From NCBI RefSeq assembly GCF_008801475.1, contig NZ_VZPP01000012.1:62001-126000 (forward strand): a stretch of DNA of 64,000 nt. The letters run 5' to 3'. How positions within the stretch are numbered: the first letter of the stretch is position 1; every line of letters starts with the position of its first letter. This document shows positions 16,036-25,163 of this stretch, piece after piece. The position numbers and the translations under genes were made by a program. Below the pieces are notes generated by a model. The model made no database searches and was not told the origin of the DNA. It saw only the letters and a list, made by a program, of their open reading frames with translations. This stretch comes from Pseudomonas moorei (GTDB lineage Bacteria > Pseudomonadota > Gammaproteobacteria > Pseudomonadales > Pseudomonadaceae).

Positions 16036-19000
16036 TTACTGGCCGGCGAGCCTCATGGCTGCACGGGTCAAGCGTCTGGACAGTTCCTTTTCGGCGTCGC
16101 CCAGGTCGACCAGCAGGCGGTCGAAAATGGCATCGCTGAACGGCTCATCGGCGAAGACCACCGTGTCGGGTGCCGGCAGATCGTTCATCAGTTCCCTGAG
16201 CCGACTGCGCAGTTCGGCGCGCTGGTCCTCCGAGTTCGCCTCGACCCATTCACGCTGTGTTTCGCGCAAGGTGTCCAGTTGATCTGACAGGTGCTGATAG
16301 CGACGTTTATTGGCTTGCATATCGGTCGCATAGCGTTCATCCAAATGGGCTTGCCAAAAATCCTGTTCGAGCATTCGGTCCACCAGGCCATCGCCTTCGC
16401 CCAGGCTCAGCACCGTGTCATAGGCTTGATTGATCATCGCGTCAGTGACACCGGACACCGGCCGGAACAGCATGCCCTTCGATTGCCAGGGCAAGTCGAG
16501 GCGCTCTGCCAATCCGGTCTGATAGGCCAGATAGACCTCGACTTCGTCCGGGTTGCCGCCACGACTGGCGACATCAGCGCGGGCAATGTCGTTGACCTGT
16601 TCCAGCCGCGCGGCGCCTTTGGCCAGGGTGACCAGTTTTTGCTCCAGCTGAGCCGGATCGGTGGAATACGCATGGGCCTCGTAGGCGAGCACATTGACGC
16701 CCATGTTATTGAACAACTGGGCACCGGCGTCGGCGCAATCCACCGGCGCGACGGCCATGGTGAACAGCTTTTCCCGCAGAGACGTGTCGACGTACACGGC
16801 ATCGAGCATGCGCCAGACACGCTGCACCAGTTGATCCTTGGCCGGGCCGCCGGCCTTGAAGTCTTTGCTTCGTTGGGTTTCGAGCAATACTTTCAGGAAG
16901 CCCTGTGCCTGGGGCTCATCGGCCAGCTCCGACCAGTGATTGGCCCGGTCAATGTCCCAGCCGGGCACGTCGTTCCAGTGTTCCGCGCTGTAATTGGAGC
17001 TGACAACCCACTCGGCCAGGCTGTTGGAGGGCACGATGGGTTCGGGGGGCAGTTGCACCGAACGACGAATTGCTTGATAGCGAGCCTGGTTGGCTTCCGA
17101 CAGGTTACCGACATCCAGCCGGGTGCGCGCCACGACCCAGGCCTGTGGTGAGCCGGGGACCACCTCGGGAATCAGGCTGATCGGATTGTCCCGAAGATCC
17201 AGCAGAAAACCCCGGGGCCTGGTTTTGCTCAACGTTCCTTCGGGCCAGGTGGTAATGACCGTGTCCCGAAGCCCGACGACTTTCAAGCGGGGCATGCGTG
17301 AGATGTCGATCACCCTGTTCAAGGGATTCTCATCGAGACGGAGAATCTCCAGGTAAGTCAGGTGCTTCAATTGCTCGACGGCGGCGGCGTCCAGCATGAT
17401 TTCATTGTCACTCAAGCGCAGACGTTCGAGCCGCTGCATGGCGCCGATGTTTTCTGGCAGGCTCGTCAGGTTGCATCGACTGGCGCTGAGTTCGCGTAGG
17501 TTGGGGAAGTCTTTCAACAAGCTGTTTGCCTTGCCAGGAAAACGCGTATTGTCGAGTTTCAGGATCGTGACTTTATTCAGGAAATTTTGTAGCAGCGGTC
17601 GTTTGGGCCATTCGGCCCCCAGGTCCATAGGTATTAGAAATTCATCATGTGACAGATCCAGCGCATAGCCATGCGGATCGGTGCGACTACCGAATTGGGT
17701 GTTTCTTCGGTTGAAACAGTCGCGCAAGCGATCGGCAATGTGTCCCCGGATGCCGTTTACTGGCGAACCCATTGCACCCTCCTCATCGTAAAACGTTGCA
17801 TTCCAGCGAATGAGCACATCGTTCAGCTCGTTGAGAACACTTTCTTGCTCCTCCAGAAACTGCATTGGCTCACCCCTTTCAATCAGGGCGCTGGCGAACG
17901 TATCGACCTCGGTATCACTGAAGTGCGGATAAAGTTCATGGATGCGTTCGTGCACTGTTTGGCTCCCCCTGCTGAGGAAGCCCCCACGCACCAACAGCAT
18001 CGTTTCATGCTCGGCCACCATGCGAACGGGCGGCTCGGCGAGCACGGTCCGGCGTTCGCTGGGTGGGGCTGATTTTTCCATGACCCACTGCCTGAACATT
18101 TCGGCATCACCCGGTTTGTAGCCCAGGCTGGTTTGACCATTTTCCTGCGTGGCCTGTAGCACGGCTTCAAAAAAATCATCGGCTTCGTGGATCGGCTGAT
18201 CCTCGCCATCACGCACCTGATACTGCCCGTCCTCGTCGCGAATCAGTACCCGCACCCGCGTGGCGTCATCGGGGCCGACGCTGTAACGCAGTTCGCCATC
18301 GAATGTGCCCTGACGAATCTCCAGGCGCAGGTCGCCGAAGGTATCGGTGTGAAAGCGCAGGGTGCCGAGCACCAGGCGTTCGGTGTCGGGGGTGATTGAG
18401 GCGCTCGGGTACAAACCCTGGGCTGCTCGTACCGCCCGGGTTTCGAATTGCAGCTCCCGGGCCTGGGTTTTCAGGCGCAGGGGCAGGCGTTTTTTCTCGG
18501 TGATGTGACGATCTTCCGAGGCACTGGCGCCCTCGATGATTTGTTCGGCAACGGTCGCCGGCAGTTCGGGAAAATCGCTGAACAGTGGCGCGATCTCATC
18601 GGGTAACGGCGCGGGCTCAATGGGCGGTGAAGCCAGGCGTTGCAGGGTATCGGTCAGCAGCGGCGGCGGTGGTGCGCTCTCCACGTGCACCCGGCGCAGC
18701 ACGCCTTCTTCGGTGCCGCTGATCTGACGTATCTCCTCCAGTTGTTCATCGTTGAAACCCTCGGTGCTGTGACCGAGGCGCCGCATCAGGGTCGAGCCTT
18801 CCCACTCGCGCGGGTTTTCGGTTTCGCAGACCCAGGCCCCATGGCCATTGTGGCGCAGGGTCGGTGCGTAGGCATCGAAGCGTTCCGGATGGCGAATGCG
18901 TGGTTGTCCGGTGACCGCGTCATCCAGCACTTCGAAATGTTGATCGTCCAGGCGCAGGATGCGCCGGCCCTGATGCTGGTGAATACCCTGGTCATCAGGC

Positions 19001-20715
19001 CGGGCATCGGCGGGCAAATCCACGTCGGTACGTTCATAGGGGCTGAGGTCGGGGTTCCATAAACGCGTGTCACCGTTGGCCAGCCGCACCGGTTTCAGGC
19101 CTTCGAAAAACGGTGACAGCTTCGCCCCTGCAGCGTTGCCGACAGAGCCTGCCGCCGCGAACACCCCCAACTGAACGACGCTTTCGAGCACGCCGAGGGT
19201 CTGCTCACCGGCCTCGGCCAGGCGTCCCTCAGCCAGATCGACAAGGCCCTCGACCACGCCATCCGTCAGTTGATAGGCCGTATACGCCAGCATCAATGGC
19301 CCCAGGCCCGGCACCAAGGGCGTCGCCACCAGCAAGGCAATGTTGAGGATGTCCGAGAGCATTTTTTCCAGGTTGTCCCACCAGGCCCAGCAAGCCATGC
19401 GGTCGGCGTATTCGGTGGAGATGGCGATTTCCCGGGCATCGTTGAAAACCTTGTTCAGGGTCTGCCGGTAGCGATAGCCCCACAGGTCATTATTGAAGGT
19501 TGTCTCCCGGTCGATCTTGATGCTGGACACACTGAATTGCAGATTGGGTTTATCCACAGGCGTTTCGCGCCAGCTCGGCAAGTTGGAACCTGCGGGGGCC
19601 GGCTGCCATTTCACGGTGCTCAGGCGCGCGTTCAATCCGGCAAAGAAATGGCCCCGTTGCTCATGAGGCACGAATTGGCTGAAGAAGCGTTGATAGCTGT
19701 TGGCGGATTCGCCATCGCGCAACTGGCGTGTCAGTTCAGCCATGAAATCGAGTGAGGAGGGGTATTGCTTGAGCGGGTGCAGCGGATCATGGGGCACATA
19801 GGCAATCACCGGGACCGGGCCGCTGGCGCTGGAGGTATCGGACGCGATCAGGATGATGCCGCTCAGGCGTGTGTCCATCATCGCCAGGTTGTAATAGCCG
19901 ACGGGTTTGCCGTTCCACTCCAGCCGCGAACGGTCGTTGAGCATGCCTTGCACCACGTCAAAGGCCGCCTGGTCGATGTCGTTCTTCATCAGGGCCATGT
20001 ACGCGGCGGCATTCAGTGCGCTTTTCTGGCTCTGAACGACTTTGTGGCGCAGGACATTGCTCGCCGTTTTGTCGGCTGGCAGTAAAACGTCATTCAGGTG
20101 CTGTTGATAGCGGGCGCCGATGTCCAGTTCGCGACACAGGGCCTTGAACTGCTCGATGCTCACTTTGGGCTTGAGTGGTTTGACGTTGAAATGCCCGCGT
20201 GTGTCGGGGCGGGTGATGAACTCGGAGTCCTCGGTGAAGGTTTCGTCCCGGGAAAAGTTATGCAGCGCGGCGTCCAGCAGCGAGACCGTGCGGCTGGTGG
20301 TTCCGCCGGAGAAGTCATGCACCCACCAAGCCGTCGTCACCGGGGCATAGAGCCGCAGCCAGGTTTCCTCGACATCGTCTTCGACGTCGAAGCGGTCTTT
20401 CAATGCTTTCTGCAGCAGGGGTTTGGCAAAGGCGGAAATATCCTTCACATCCTTGAGTGCCGTATCCGCCGTGTTCTGCGCAGTCCAGCCGAGCTGGTTG
20501 GCTTTTTTCAACTTGCGGTGAGCGAGTGTTGACGCGTTCCTGTGCCAGTCGGGCAGCGTCAGCCTGACCGATTTCAGGTCGTCCACACGCGATGGCGAGG
20601 TGTTCAGCAGCCAGGCAGGAATCGCCTTTTTGACCTGATGGAAGTGGATGCTTTTATCGAGCGGGGCGATGTCGAGCGGGTTGGATCCCTGAATCGCCGA
20701 GGGGGTCGTGGGCAT
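16036..20715 (-). CDS. NEL-type E3 ubiquitin ligase effector with DUF6543-like and LRR regions
   Basis: The 1559-aa protein looks like a secreted effector acting in eukaryotic cells. Residues ~1-450 form a DUF6543 (dermonecrotic-toxin-like) region with YADRMACWAWWDNLEKML; a hydrophobic pair of segments follows (455-482, LVATPLVPGLGPLMLAYTAY). Leucine-rich repeats lie at about 1049-1190 (LTSLPENIGAMQRLERLRLS, LEILRLDENPLNRV). The C-terminal ~330 residues match the novel E3 ligase (NEL) domain of IpaH/SspH/SlrP: a helical region with SNYSAEHWNDVPGWD and the catalytic CxD motif as CAD at Cys1327 (codon 16735-16737). In known NEL enzymes this Cys carries ubiquitin. No N-terminal signal peptide is visible, so export by a specialised system is inferred. 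AAGGA precedes the ATG by about 10 bases. Confidence 0.88.
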   Translation of the reverse strand: MPTTPSAIQGSNPLDIAPLDKSIHFHQVKKAIPAWLLNTSPSRVDDLKSVRLTLPDWHRNASTLAHRKLKKANQLGWTAQNTADTALKDVKDISAFAKPLLQKALKDRFDVEDDVEETWLRLYAPVTTAWWVHDFSGGTTSRTVSLLDAALHNFSRDETFTEDSEFITRPDTRGHFNVKPLKPKVSIEQFKALCRELDIGARYQQHLNDVLLPADKTASNVLRHKVVQSQKSALNAAAYMALMKNDIDQAAFDVVQGMLNDRSRLEWNGKPVGYYNLAMMDTRLSGIILIASDTSSASGPVPVIAYVPHDPLHPLKQYPSSLDFMAELTRQLRDGESANSYQRFFSQFVPHEQRGHFFAGLNARLSTVKWQPAPAGSNLPSWRETPVDKPNLQFSVSSIKIDRETTFNNDLWGYRYRQTLNKVFNDAREIAISTEYADRMACWAWWDNLEKMLSDILNIALLVATPLVPGLGPLMLAYTAYQLTDGVVEGLVDLAEGRLAEAGEQTLGVLESVVQLGVFAAAGSVGNAAGAKLSPFFEGLKPVRLANGDTRLWNPDLSPYERTDVDLPADARPDDQGIHQHQGRRILRLDDQHFEVLDDAVTGQPRIRHPERFDAYAPTLRHNGHGAWVCETENPREWEGSTLMRRLGHSTEGFNDEQLEEIRQISGTEEGVLRRVHVESAPPPPLLTDTLQRLASPPIEPAPLPDEIAPLFSDFPELPATVAEQIIEGASASEDRHITEKKRLPLRLKTQARELQFETRAVRAAQGLYPSASITPDTERLVLGTLRFHTDTFGDLRLEIRQGTFDGELRYSVGPDDATRVRVLIRDEDGQYQVRDGEDQPIHEADDFFEAVLQATQENGQTSLGYKPGDAEMFRQWVMEKSAPPSERRTVLAEPPVRMVAEHETMLLVRGGFLSRGSQTVHERIHELYPHFSDTEVDTFASALIERGEPMQFLEEQESVLNELNDVLIRWNATFYDEEGAMGSPVNGIRGHIADRLRDCFNRRNTQFGSRTDPHGYALDLSHDEFLIPMDLGAEWPKRPLLQNFLNKVTILKLDNTRFPGKANSLLKDFPNLRELSASRCNLTSLPENIGAMQRLERLRLSDNEIMLDAAAVEQLKHLTYLEILRLDENPLNRVIDISRMPRLKVVGLRDTVITTWPEGTLSKTRPRGFLLDLRDNPISLIPEVVPGSPQAWVVARTRLDVGNLSEANQARYQAIRRSVQLPPEPIVPSNSLAEWVVSSNYSAEHWNDVPGWDIDRANHWSELADEPQAQGFLKVLLETQRSKDFKAGGPAKDQLVQRVWRMLDAVYVDTSLREKLFTMAVAPVDCADAGAQLFNNMGVNVLAYEAHAYSTDPAQLEQKLVTLAKGAARLEQVNDIARADVASRGGNPDEVEVYLAYQTGLAERLDLPWQSKGMLFRPVSGVTDAMINQAYDTVLSLGEGDGLVDRMLEQDFWQAHLDERYATDMQANKRRYQHLSDQLDTLRETQREWVEANSEDQRAELRSRLRELMNDLPAPDTVVFADEPFSDAIFDRLLVDLGDAEKELSRRLTRAAMRLAGQ

Positions 20716-20722
20716 TGCTTGA

Positions 20723-20748
20723 TCGTCCTTTGATCATGATTCGGACGA
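20723..20748 (-). promoter_or_regulatory. Hairpin overlapping the ribosome-binding site of the NEL gene
   Basis: On the minus strand TCGTCC and GGACGA pair across 14 bases. The 3' arm contains part of AAGGA, the probable Shine-Dalgarno of the NEL gene, so the hairpin could limit translation. The inner ATCATGAT is itself palindromic. Confidence 0.35.
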
Positions 20749-20885
20749 CCAGACTAGGTAGGCCTGTGGCGCAAAAAAAGCTCAAAGATTGGTTGTAAAA
20801 GGTGCCGGGTGCGGCTCGACTCTCCAAAAATCAAGGAGTGAAAAATACATATGTACCGCCACCCGGTTCAGCCGTTGGCCATCGC

Positions 20886-23800
20886 TCAACGGCCGGCGGT
20901 CACCTGGGTTGGCTGGCACATCGTATGGGTGCCCGGTTGCAAGTAAGGGGTCAGGATCGGCGCCATGCCCTTGAGTACCTGCACCGGCAACGCCGAGGTG
21001 AAGGTGAAGGCTTCCGCCGAGCGCCCCGGCACGAAAGCGGTCAGGGTGCCGAAGTGGGTGTCGCCGATGTAGAACACGAAAGTCGCCGTGCGGTTGAGGG
21101 ACTTGGAGCTCAGGACCCGTCCGCCGGAGCCGATGGCTTCTATGCGGTTGTCACCGGTGCCGGTCTTGCCGCCCATGGCCAGCGGCTTGCCGTCGGGCAG
21201 TTTGAACGTGCCGGCGACCCGTTTCGCGGTACCGGCATCCACCACTTGCGACAGGGCGTCGCGCATGGCGGTGGCGACTTCGGATGGCATCACCCGTTTG
21301 CCGACCTCCGGGTCATTGATCAGTTTGGTTTCATAGGGCGTGCCGGCGGCGAAGTGCAGGCTGTCGATGCGCAGGGTCGGCATGCGTACACCGTCATTGA
21401 GGATGGTGCCAATCAGCTCGGCCAACGCGGCGGGACGGTCGCCGGAGCTGCCGATGGCGGTTGCCAGCGATGGCACCAGGTGGTCGAACGGGTAGCCGAC
21501 TTTTTGCCAGCGCTGGTGGATGTCGAGGAAGGCCTCGATCTCCAGCATGGTGCGAATGCGGCTGTCACGGGCGCCCTTGTGTTTGCTCTTGAACAGCCAG
21601 CTGTAGACTTCCTGGCGTTCGAACTGGCTGGCTTTGACGATCTGGCTGAAGGTCGCGTCCGGGTTGTGCAGCAAGTAGCCCATCATCCACAGGTCCAATG
21701 GGTGAACCTTGGCGATGAAGCCCTGGTCCGGCAGGTCGTATTTGCCGGGGCCGTAACTGTCGTAGAGCCGGATGAGGCGATCATCGGTCAGTTTTTCGGT
21801 GAGCTTGGCGCCACTGAGGTTCGAGCGTACGAATGTGTTGAAGCTTTCCTGGCTGGCTAGCGGCAGCAGGTAACGGTGCACGGCGGCCAGGCGGATCGGC
21901 GTTGGGCGCATGCCGTCGAGGAAGGTATCGAGCCGTGCCTGGGTGTCCTTGTTTTTGTACTTTTTCCAGAATTTCAGCAGGAACGAAGTGCCTTCGCGGT
22001 CGGCGAACGAAGCCAGGTATTCCTGGCGACGTGGGTCGTTGTCGTCCTTGAGCAGTTCGGAGCTGTTGTTGGGACCCGAATACGTGGTGTAGCGCACCAG
22101 GTCGCGCATCAGGCGAATGAAGGGCAGGTTGATCGACTCTCGAATGGCATCGCGCAGGGTCGGCATGCGGCCGTTGTCTTCCTTGCGGAAGTTATGGAAC
22201 ACGTGCAATCCGCCACCGGTGAAAAACGCTTCGCCAGGGCTGGCGGAATACTTGCGGTCCAGCGCCGCACCGAGCATGGGCTGCAGGCTGCGGTCCTTGT
22301 TCTGAATCAGATAATCGACCACCCAGCGGGTCAGGTGATCCTGTTCCGGCACGTCGACTTTTTTCAGTTCCGGGATGGTCATGCCGGCATATTTATCGTG
22401 CAACTCGGAAATGATCTGCAGATAGGTGGTCAGCACGCGCATTTTTGCGGTGGAGCCCAGTTCCAGTTTGCTGCCTTCATTGATGTCGAACGGTTGATCG
22501 GTGCTGTCGGTCTGCACCCGCACCCGCGAACCGTCCGGGGTCAATTCGAACAGGGTGAAGCTGTAGCGCACTTGCGTGGTGCTGGTGGGGGTCAACAGAT
22601 GCTCGCCGATCAGGCCAATCTGCGAGGCGAAGGCCGGGTCGGCGAGTTTTTTCAGGTACTCGGTGGCCTGGGTTTGCAGTTCATTTTGCAAGGTGCTGGT
22701 GGCCGAGAGGTCGAGGCGGTCGAGGTCGTACAGCGGACGATTGAGCATCCCGGCCAGACGGCTGCGGGCCACGCTGATGCCCTTGTTGGCTTCGATGGGC
22801 TGAATGGTCGGCTGGGTGGCCCAGTCGCGGTAGGTCACCTTGCTGGCCAATGCGGCGGCGGCGAACGGCGCGTCGATCACGCCATTTTGTGCCAACAGGC
22901 GAATGTGGCTGTCGGTGAGGTCGACCAGTTCGTCGCGACCCTTGGTCAGGTAATGGGAAGGACGGCGCTGGGCGATCATCAATGACAGCATTTCGCGCAG
23001 GGCCAGACCTTTCGCCGCCATGGTTTTCGGGTCCGTCGCAGTGCTGGTCAGGACCTCGTTGGCCTGGTTGAAATCGGAGCCGTACCACACCCGCAAGCCT
23101 TCGGCCATGCCGTGCACTTCGCCGTGGCCGGGCACGGCTGACAGCGGCACGCTGTTGAGGTAGTCGCGAACAATGTTCTGCCGGGCTGCGAGGGTTTGTG
23201 GCCCGGCCTGATAGGCGCGCACGGTGGCGGAAATCATCTGGCGGATTTTTTCCGCGCCATTGACCGTCAAGCCATCGGGCGAGTGCCGGTATTTTTCCAG
23301 CTGAGTGGCCAGGGTGCTGCCGCCGGCCGATTGACCAGGCACATGCAACATTTTGGCAACCTGGGACCATGCCGCCATGCCGAAACGCGGCCAGTCCACG
23401 GCGGGGTTGGCCAGGGGTTGTTTGGGGTCAAGCAGAAAACGGTTCTCGATGAACAGCAGGCTGTTGACCACCACCGGCGGGATGGAGTCAAAGCTGGAGT
23501 AGAGCTGTTGCGGATAGTTGTATTGGTACAACGGCGCGGCGCGGCAATCGGTGATCGATAACCCGGCCTGGATTTTTTCGGCGTAGGGTACGAACAGGCC
23601 TTTGTCGGCGTAGCTCATCAGTGCCGGGGAAAAGCGGGTTTGCGCTTCGATGACGAAATTGCGCTTGAGCAGACGGGGCAGGAACTCACCCAGCGAGCTG
23701 TAGCCCAGACGCTGGTCGAAAGGACCGGCGCCGGGGTAGCGAATGGCGTCACTGGGCCCGGGTTTGAGTTCATAACTCAGGGTTTCGGCAAACTTGCTGA

Positions 23801-24020
23801 CCTCTCGCGCTTGAAACCTCGACGTGCGCATCTCCTTGGACGCCGCCAGGCCTACGACAATCGCAATGATCAATATCAGCAACCAGAACGCCTTCCACCC
23901 GTGCTTGATGCGGCTGCGACGGGGTTTTTCAGGTATAGGCGCTTCATCCACACGTTCAGTCGGGACCACAGTTTTACTCGAATCGGTTTGCCATAACGCG
24001 CCCATAGTCGACTGATCCAT
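20886..24020 (-). CDS. Bifunctional transglycosylase/transpeptidase penicillin-binding protein (class A type, divergent)
   Basis: The 1044-aa inner-membrane protein should polymerise and crosslink peptidoglycan. One membrane segment lies at about residues 42-60. The GT51 domain shows LFIENRFLLD with catalytic Glu192, QSAGGSTLATQLEKYRHSP and LNSVPLSAVPGHGEVHGMAE. The transpeptidase domain has SxxK as STAK (Ser523, Lys526), SxN as SIN (629-631) and KTGT in GGKTGTGDN near residue 960. About 330 residues separate SIN from KTGT, much more than in PBP1a or PBP1b, which makes this a distinct subfamily found in pseudomonads. The start at 24020 lacks a strong Shine-Dalgarno; 24005 is an alternative. 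Confidence 0.88.
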   Translation of the reverse strand: MDQSTMGALWQTDSSKTVVPTERVDEAPIPEKPRRSRIKHGWKAFWLLILIIAIVVGLAASKEMRTSRFQAREVSKFAETLSYELKPGPSDAIRYPGAGPFDQRLGYSSLGEFLPRLLKRNFVIEAQTRFSPALMSYADKGLFVPYAEKIQAGLSITDCRAAPLYQYNYPQQLYSSFDSIPPVVVNSLLFIENRFLLDPKQPLANPAVDWPRFGMAAWSQVAKMLHVPGQSAGGSTLATQLEKYRHSPDGLTVNGAEKIRQMISATVRAYQAGPQTLAARQNIVRDYLNSVPLSAVPGHGEVHGMAEGLRVWYGSDFNQANEVLTSTATDPKTMAAKGLALREMLSLMIAQRRPSHYLTKGRDELVDLTDSHIRLLAQNGVIDAPFAAAALASKVTYRDWATQPTIQPIEANKGISVARSRLAGMLNRPLYDLDRLDLSATSTLQNELQTQATEYLKKLADPAFASQIGLIGEHLLTPTSTTQVRYSFTLFELTPDGSRVRVQTDSTDQPFDINEGSKLELGSTAKMRVLTTYLQIISELHDKYAGMTIPELKKVDVPEQDHLTRWVVDYLIQNKDRSLQPMLGAALDRKYSASPGEAFFTGGGLHVFHNFRKEDNGRMPTLRDAIRESINLPFIRLMRDLVRYTTYSGPNNSSELLKDDNDPRRQEYLASFADREGTSFLLKFWKKYKNKDTQARLDTFLDGMRPTPIRLAAVHRYLLPLASQESFNTFVRSNLSGAKLTEKLTDDRLIRLYDSYGPGKYDLPDQGFIAKVHPLDLWMMGYLLHNPDATFSQIVKASQFERQEVYSWLFKSKHKGARDSRIRTMLEIEAFLDIHQRWQKVGYPFDHLVPSLATAIGSSGDRPAALAELIGTILNDGVRMPTLRIDSLHFAAGTPYETKLINDPEVGKRVMPSEVATAMRDALSQVVDAGTAKRVAGTFKLPDGKPLAMGGKTGTGDNRIEAIGSGGRVLSSKSLNRTATFVFYIGDTHFGTLTAFVPGRSAEAFTFTSALPVQVLKGMAPILTPYLQPGTHTMCQPTQVTAGR

Positions 24021-24115
24021 TCACGCAGATTGATCTGACTTGTCTGAAGCTTAGACGGTGGTTGGCGATGGTGAAAAAATTGTGAACCTCCAACTATCGG
24101 GTTTCTTCTGATTTC

Positions 24116-24256
24116 TGTGGCGAGGGAGATTGGTCCGGCTCGAATGCGCAGCAGTCGAACACCAGTCAACCGGTTCAGTCAGACATAACCCGATGACAGG
24201 GGTTGGGGCCGCTTCGCAGCCCAGCGGGAGCGAGCTCCCTCGCCACAAAAGGGTTT
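24116..24256. repeat. REP block left of the RAYT gene (TGTGGCGAGGGAG family)
   Basis: TGTGGCGAGGGAG on the left and its inverse CTCCCTCGCCACA on the right flank ~110 bases. Its last 80 bases (24177-24256) repeat at 24930-25009 with one mismatch in the same orientation. Confidence 0.88.
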
Positions 24257-24272
24257 ACACCGGCAATTGGTT

Positions 24273-24731
24273 TCAAAGCCAGCAGGCGTCCCAGAGCGGG
24301 TAATCACCGATTTTTGCCACCAATCCTGCGCGCAAAGGATTGGCGACGATGTAGCGAGCGAAAGGCCGCAAATCTTCCCCATTGCGGATTGCACGGTCGT
24401 GATAGCCGGATTGCCAAAATGCGCCAGTTCGATTCAATATCCGGTTGATGGTCAGTGTGCTGCGGGACTTGGTAGCCTGCATGAGTCGCGCCATGCTGCT
24501 TTTTTCAAGTTGTAACAGCCAATGAAAGTGATCAGGCATGACTACCCAGGCAATTGAGTTCACCCGTTCCTGATCGTGGGCACGCCTGAGCTCAGCAACC
24601 AGCAAGCGCCCCAGACTCCAATCGCTGAATATCGGGCGTCTTTGATGTACAGCCGCAGTTATGAGATAGGCCCGGCCTGATTCGGAAAAACGTCCTTGGC
24701 GCAGAAGGTGGGAGTTTGGGCGTGGAAGCAT
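24273..24731 (-). CDS. REP-associated tyrosine transposase (RAYT)
   Basis: The ~152-aa protein belongs to the TnpA_REP/Y1 transposase family thought to move or maintain REP sequences. It shows GRAYLITAAVHQRRPIFSDW at the N-terminus, the HUH motif as HFH in VVMPDHFHWLLQL, and the likely catalytic Tyr in FWQSGYHDRAIRN, then FARYIVANPLRAGLV. An open frame continues to 25154, but that extension runs through REP DNA; the ATG at 24731 (MLPRPNSHLLRQGRF) gives the family's normal length. REP blocks on both sides share an 80-bp near-identical stretch, the expected setting for a RAYT. No frameshift is seen, so it may be active. Confidence 0.92.
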   Translation of the reverse strand: MLPRPNSHLLRQGRFSESGRAYLITAAVHQRRPIFSDWSLGRLLVAELRRAHDQERVNSIAWVVMPDHFHWLLQLEKSSMARLMQATKSRSTLTINRILNRTGAFWQSGYHDRAIRNGEDLRPFARYIVANPLRAGLVAKIGDYPLWDACWL

Positions 24732-24851
24732 TCCTTGCGTCCTTTTGTGAAAATTCCTATTGATCCTAGGTGTCATCCAACCTACACATCGCCGCGCTTC
24801 CTGAAGGAGAAATCCGAAATCCCTGACGGAATTAACGTGGCTGCAGTGCTT

Positions 24852-25009
24852 CTGTGGCGAGGGAGCTTGTCGGATCGCCGCACCGTCCCGCTCAAGTGCG
24901 CAGCAGTCGCAAAACCAGGTAACCGGTTTAGTCAGACATAATCCGATGACAGGGGTTGGGGCCGCTTCGCAGCCCAGCGGGAGCGAGCTCCCTCGCCACA
25001 AAAGGGTTT
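24852..25009. repeat. REP block right of the RAYT gene
   Basis: It has the same structure as the left block: TGTGGCGAGGGAGC, then the 80-bp direct copy (24930-25009; 79 of 80 bases the same as 24177-24256) ending CTCCCTCGCCACAAAAGGGT. With the block at 25049-25154 it fills the gap upstream of the RAYT gene. Confidence 0.88.
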
Positions 25010-25048
25010 CAGCCCGGCAAACTGTTTCAACGAAGGAACGCGCTTCCC

Positions 25049-25154
25049 TGTGGCGAGGGAGCTTGCTCCCGCTGGACTGCGTAGCCGTCCCATTTTTGGG
25101 GCGCTTCGCGCTCCAGCGTCGGAACGCCGCCCGGAGCAGGCTCGCTCGCCACAA
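25049..25154. repeat. REP block next to opgC
   Basis: TGTGGCGAGGGAGCTTGCTC opens the block. GGCGCTTCGCGCTCCAGCG lies in the middle, and GCAGGCTCGCTCGCCACAAG closes it. It mixes the two REP families seen in the window and lies right after the opgC stop. Confidence 0.8.
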
Positions 25155-25163
25155 GTAATTGCC

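Noticed and set aside
20802..22985. Plus-strand frames antisense to the penicillin-binding protein
   Set aside because: The minus-strand protein has all catalytic motifs of GT51 and transpeptidase domains in order.
16036..24020. A possible toxin-immunity pair between the NEL gene and its neighbours
   Set aside because: No small immunity-like gene lies on either side; the neighbour is a large penicillin-binding protein with full catalytic motifs.
24732..25154. N-terminal extension of the RAYT frame
   Set aside because: The frame passes through REP DNA and the extra residues do not match the family; the ATG at 24731 gives normal length.
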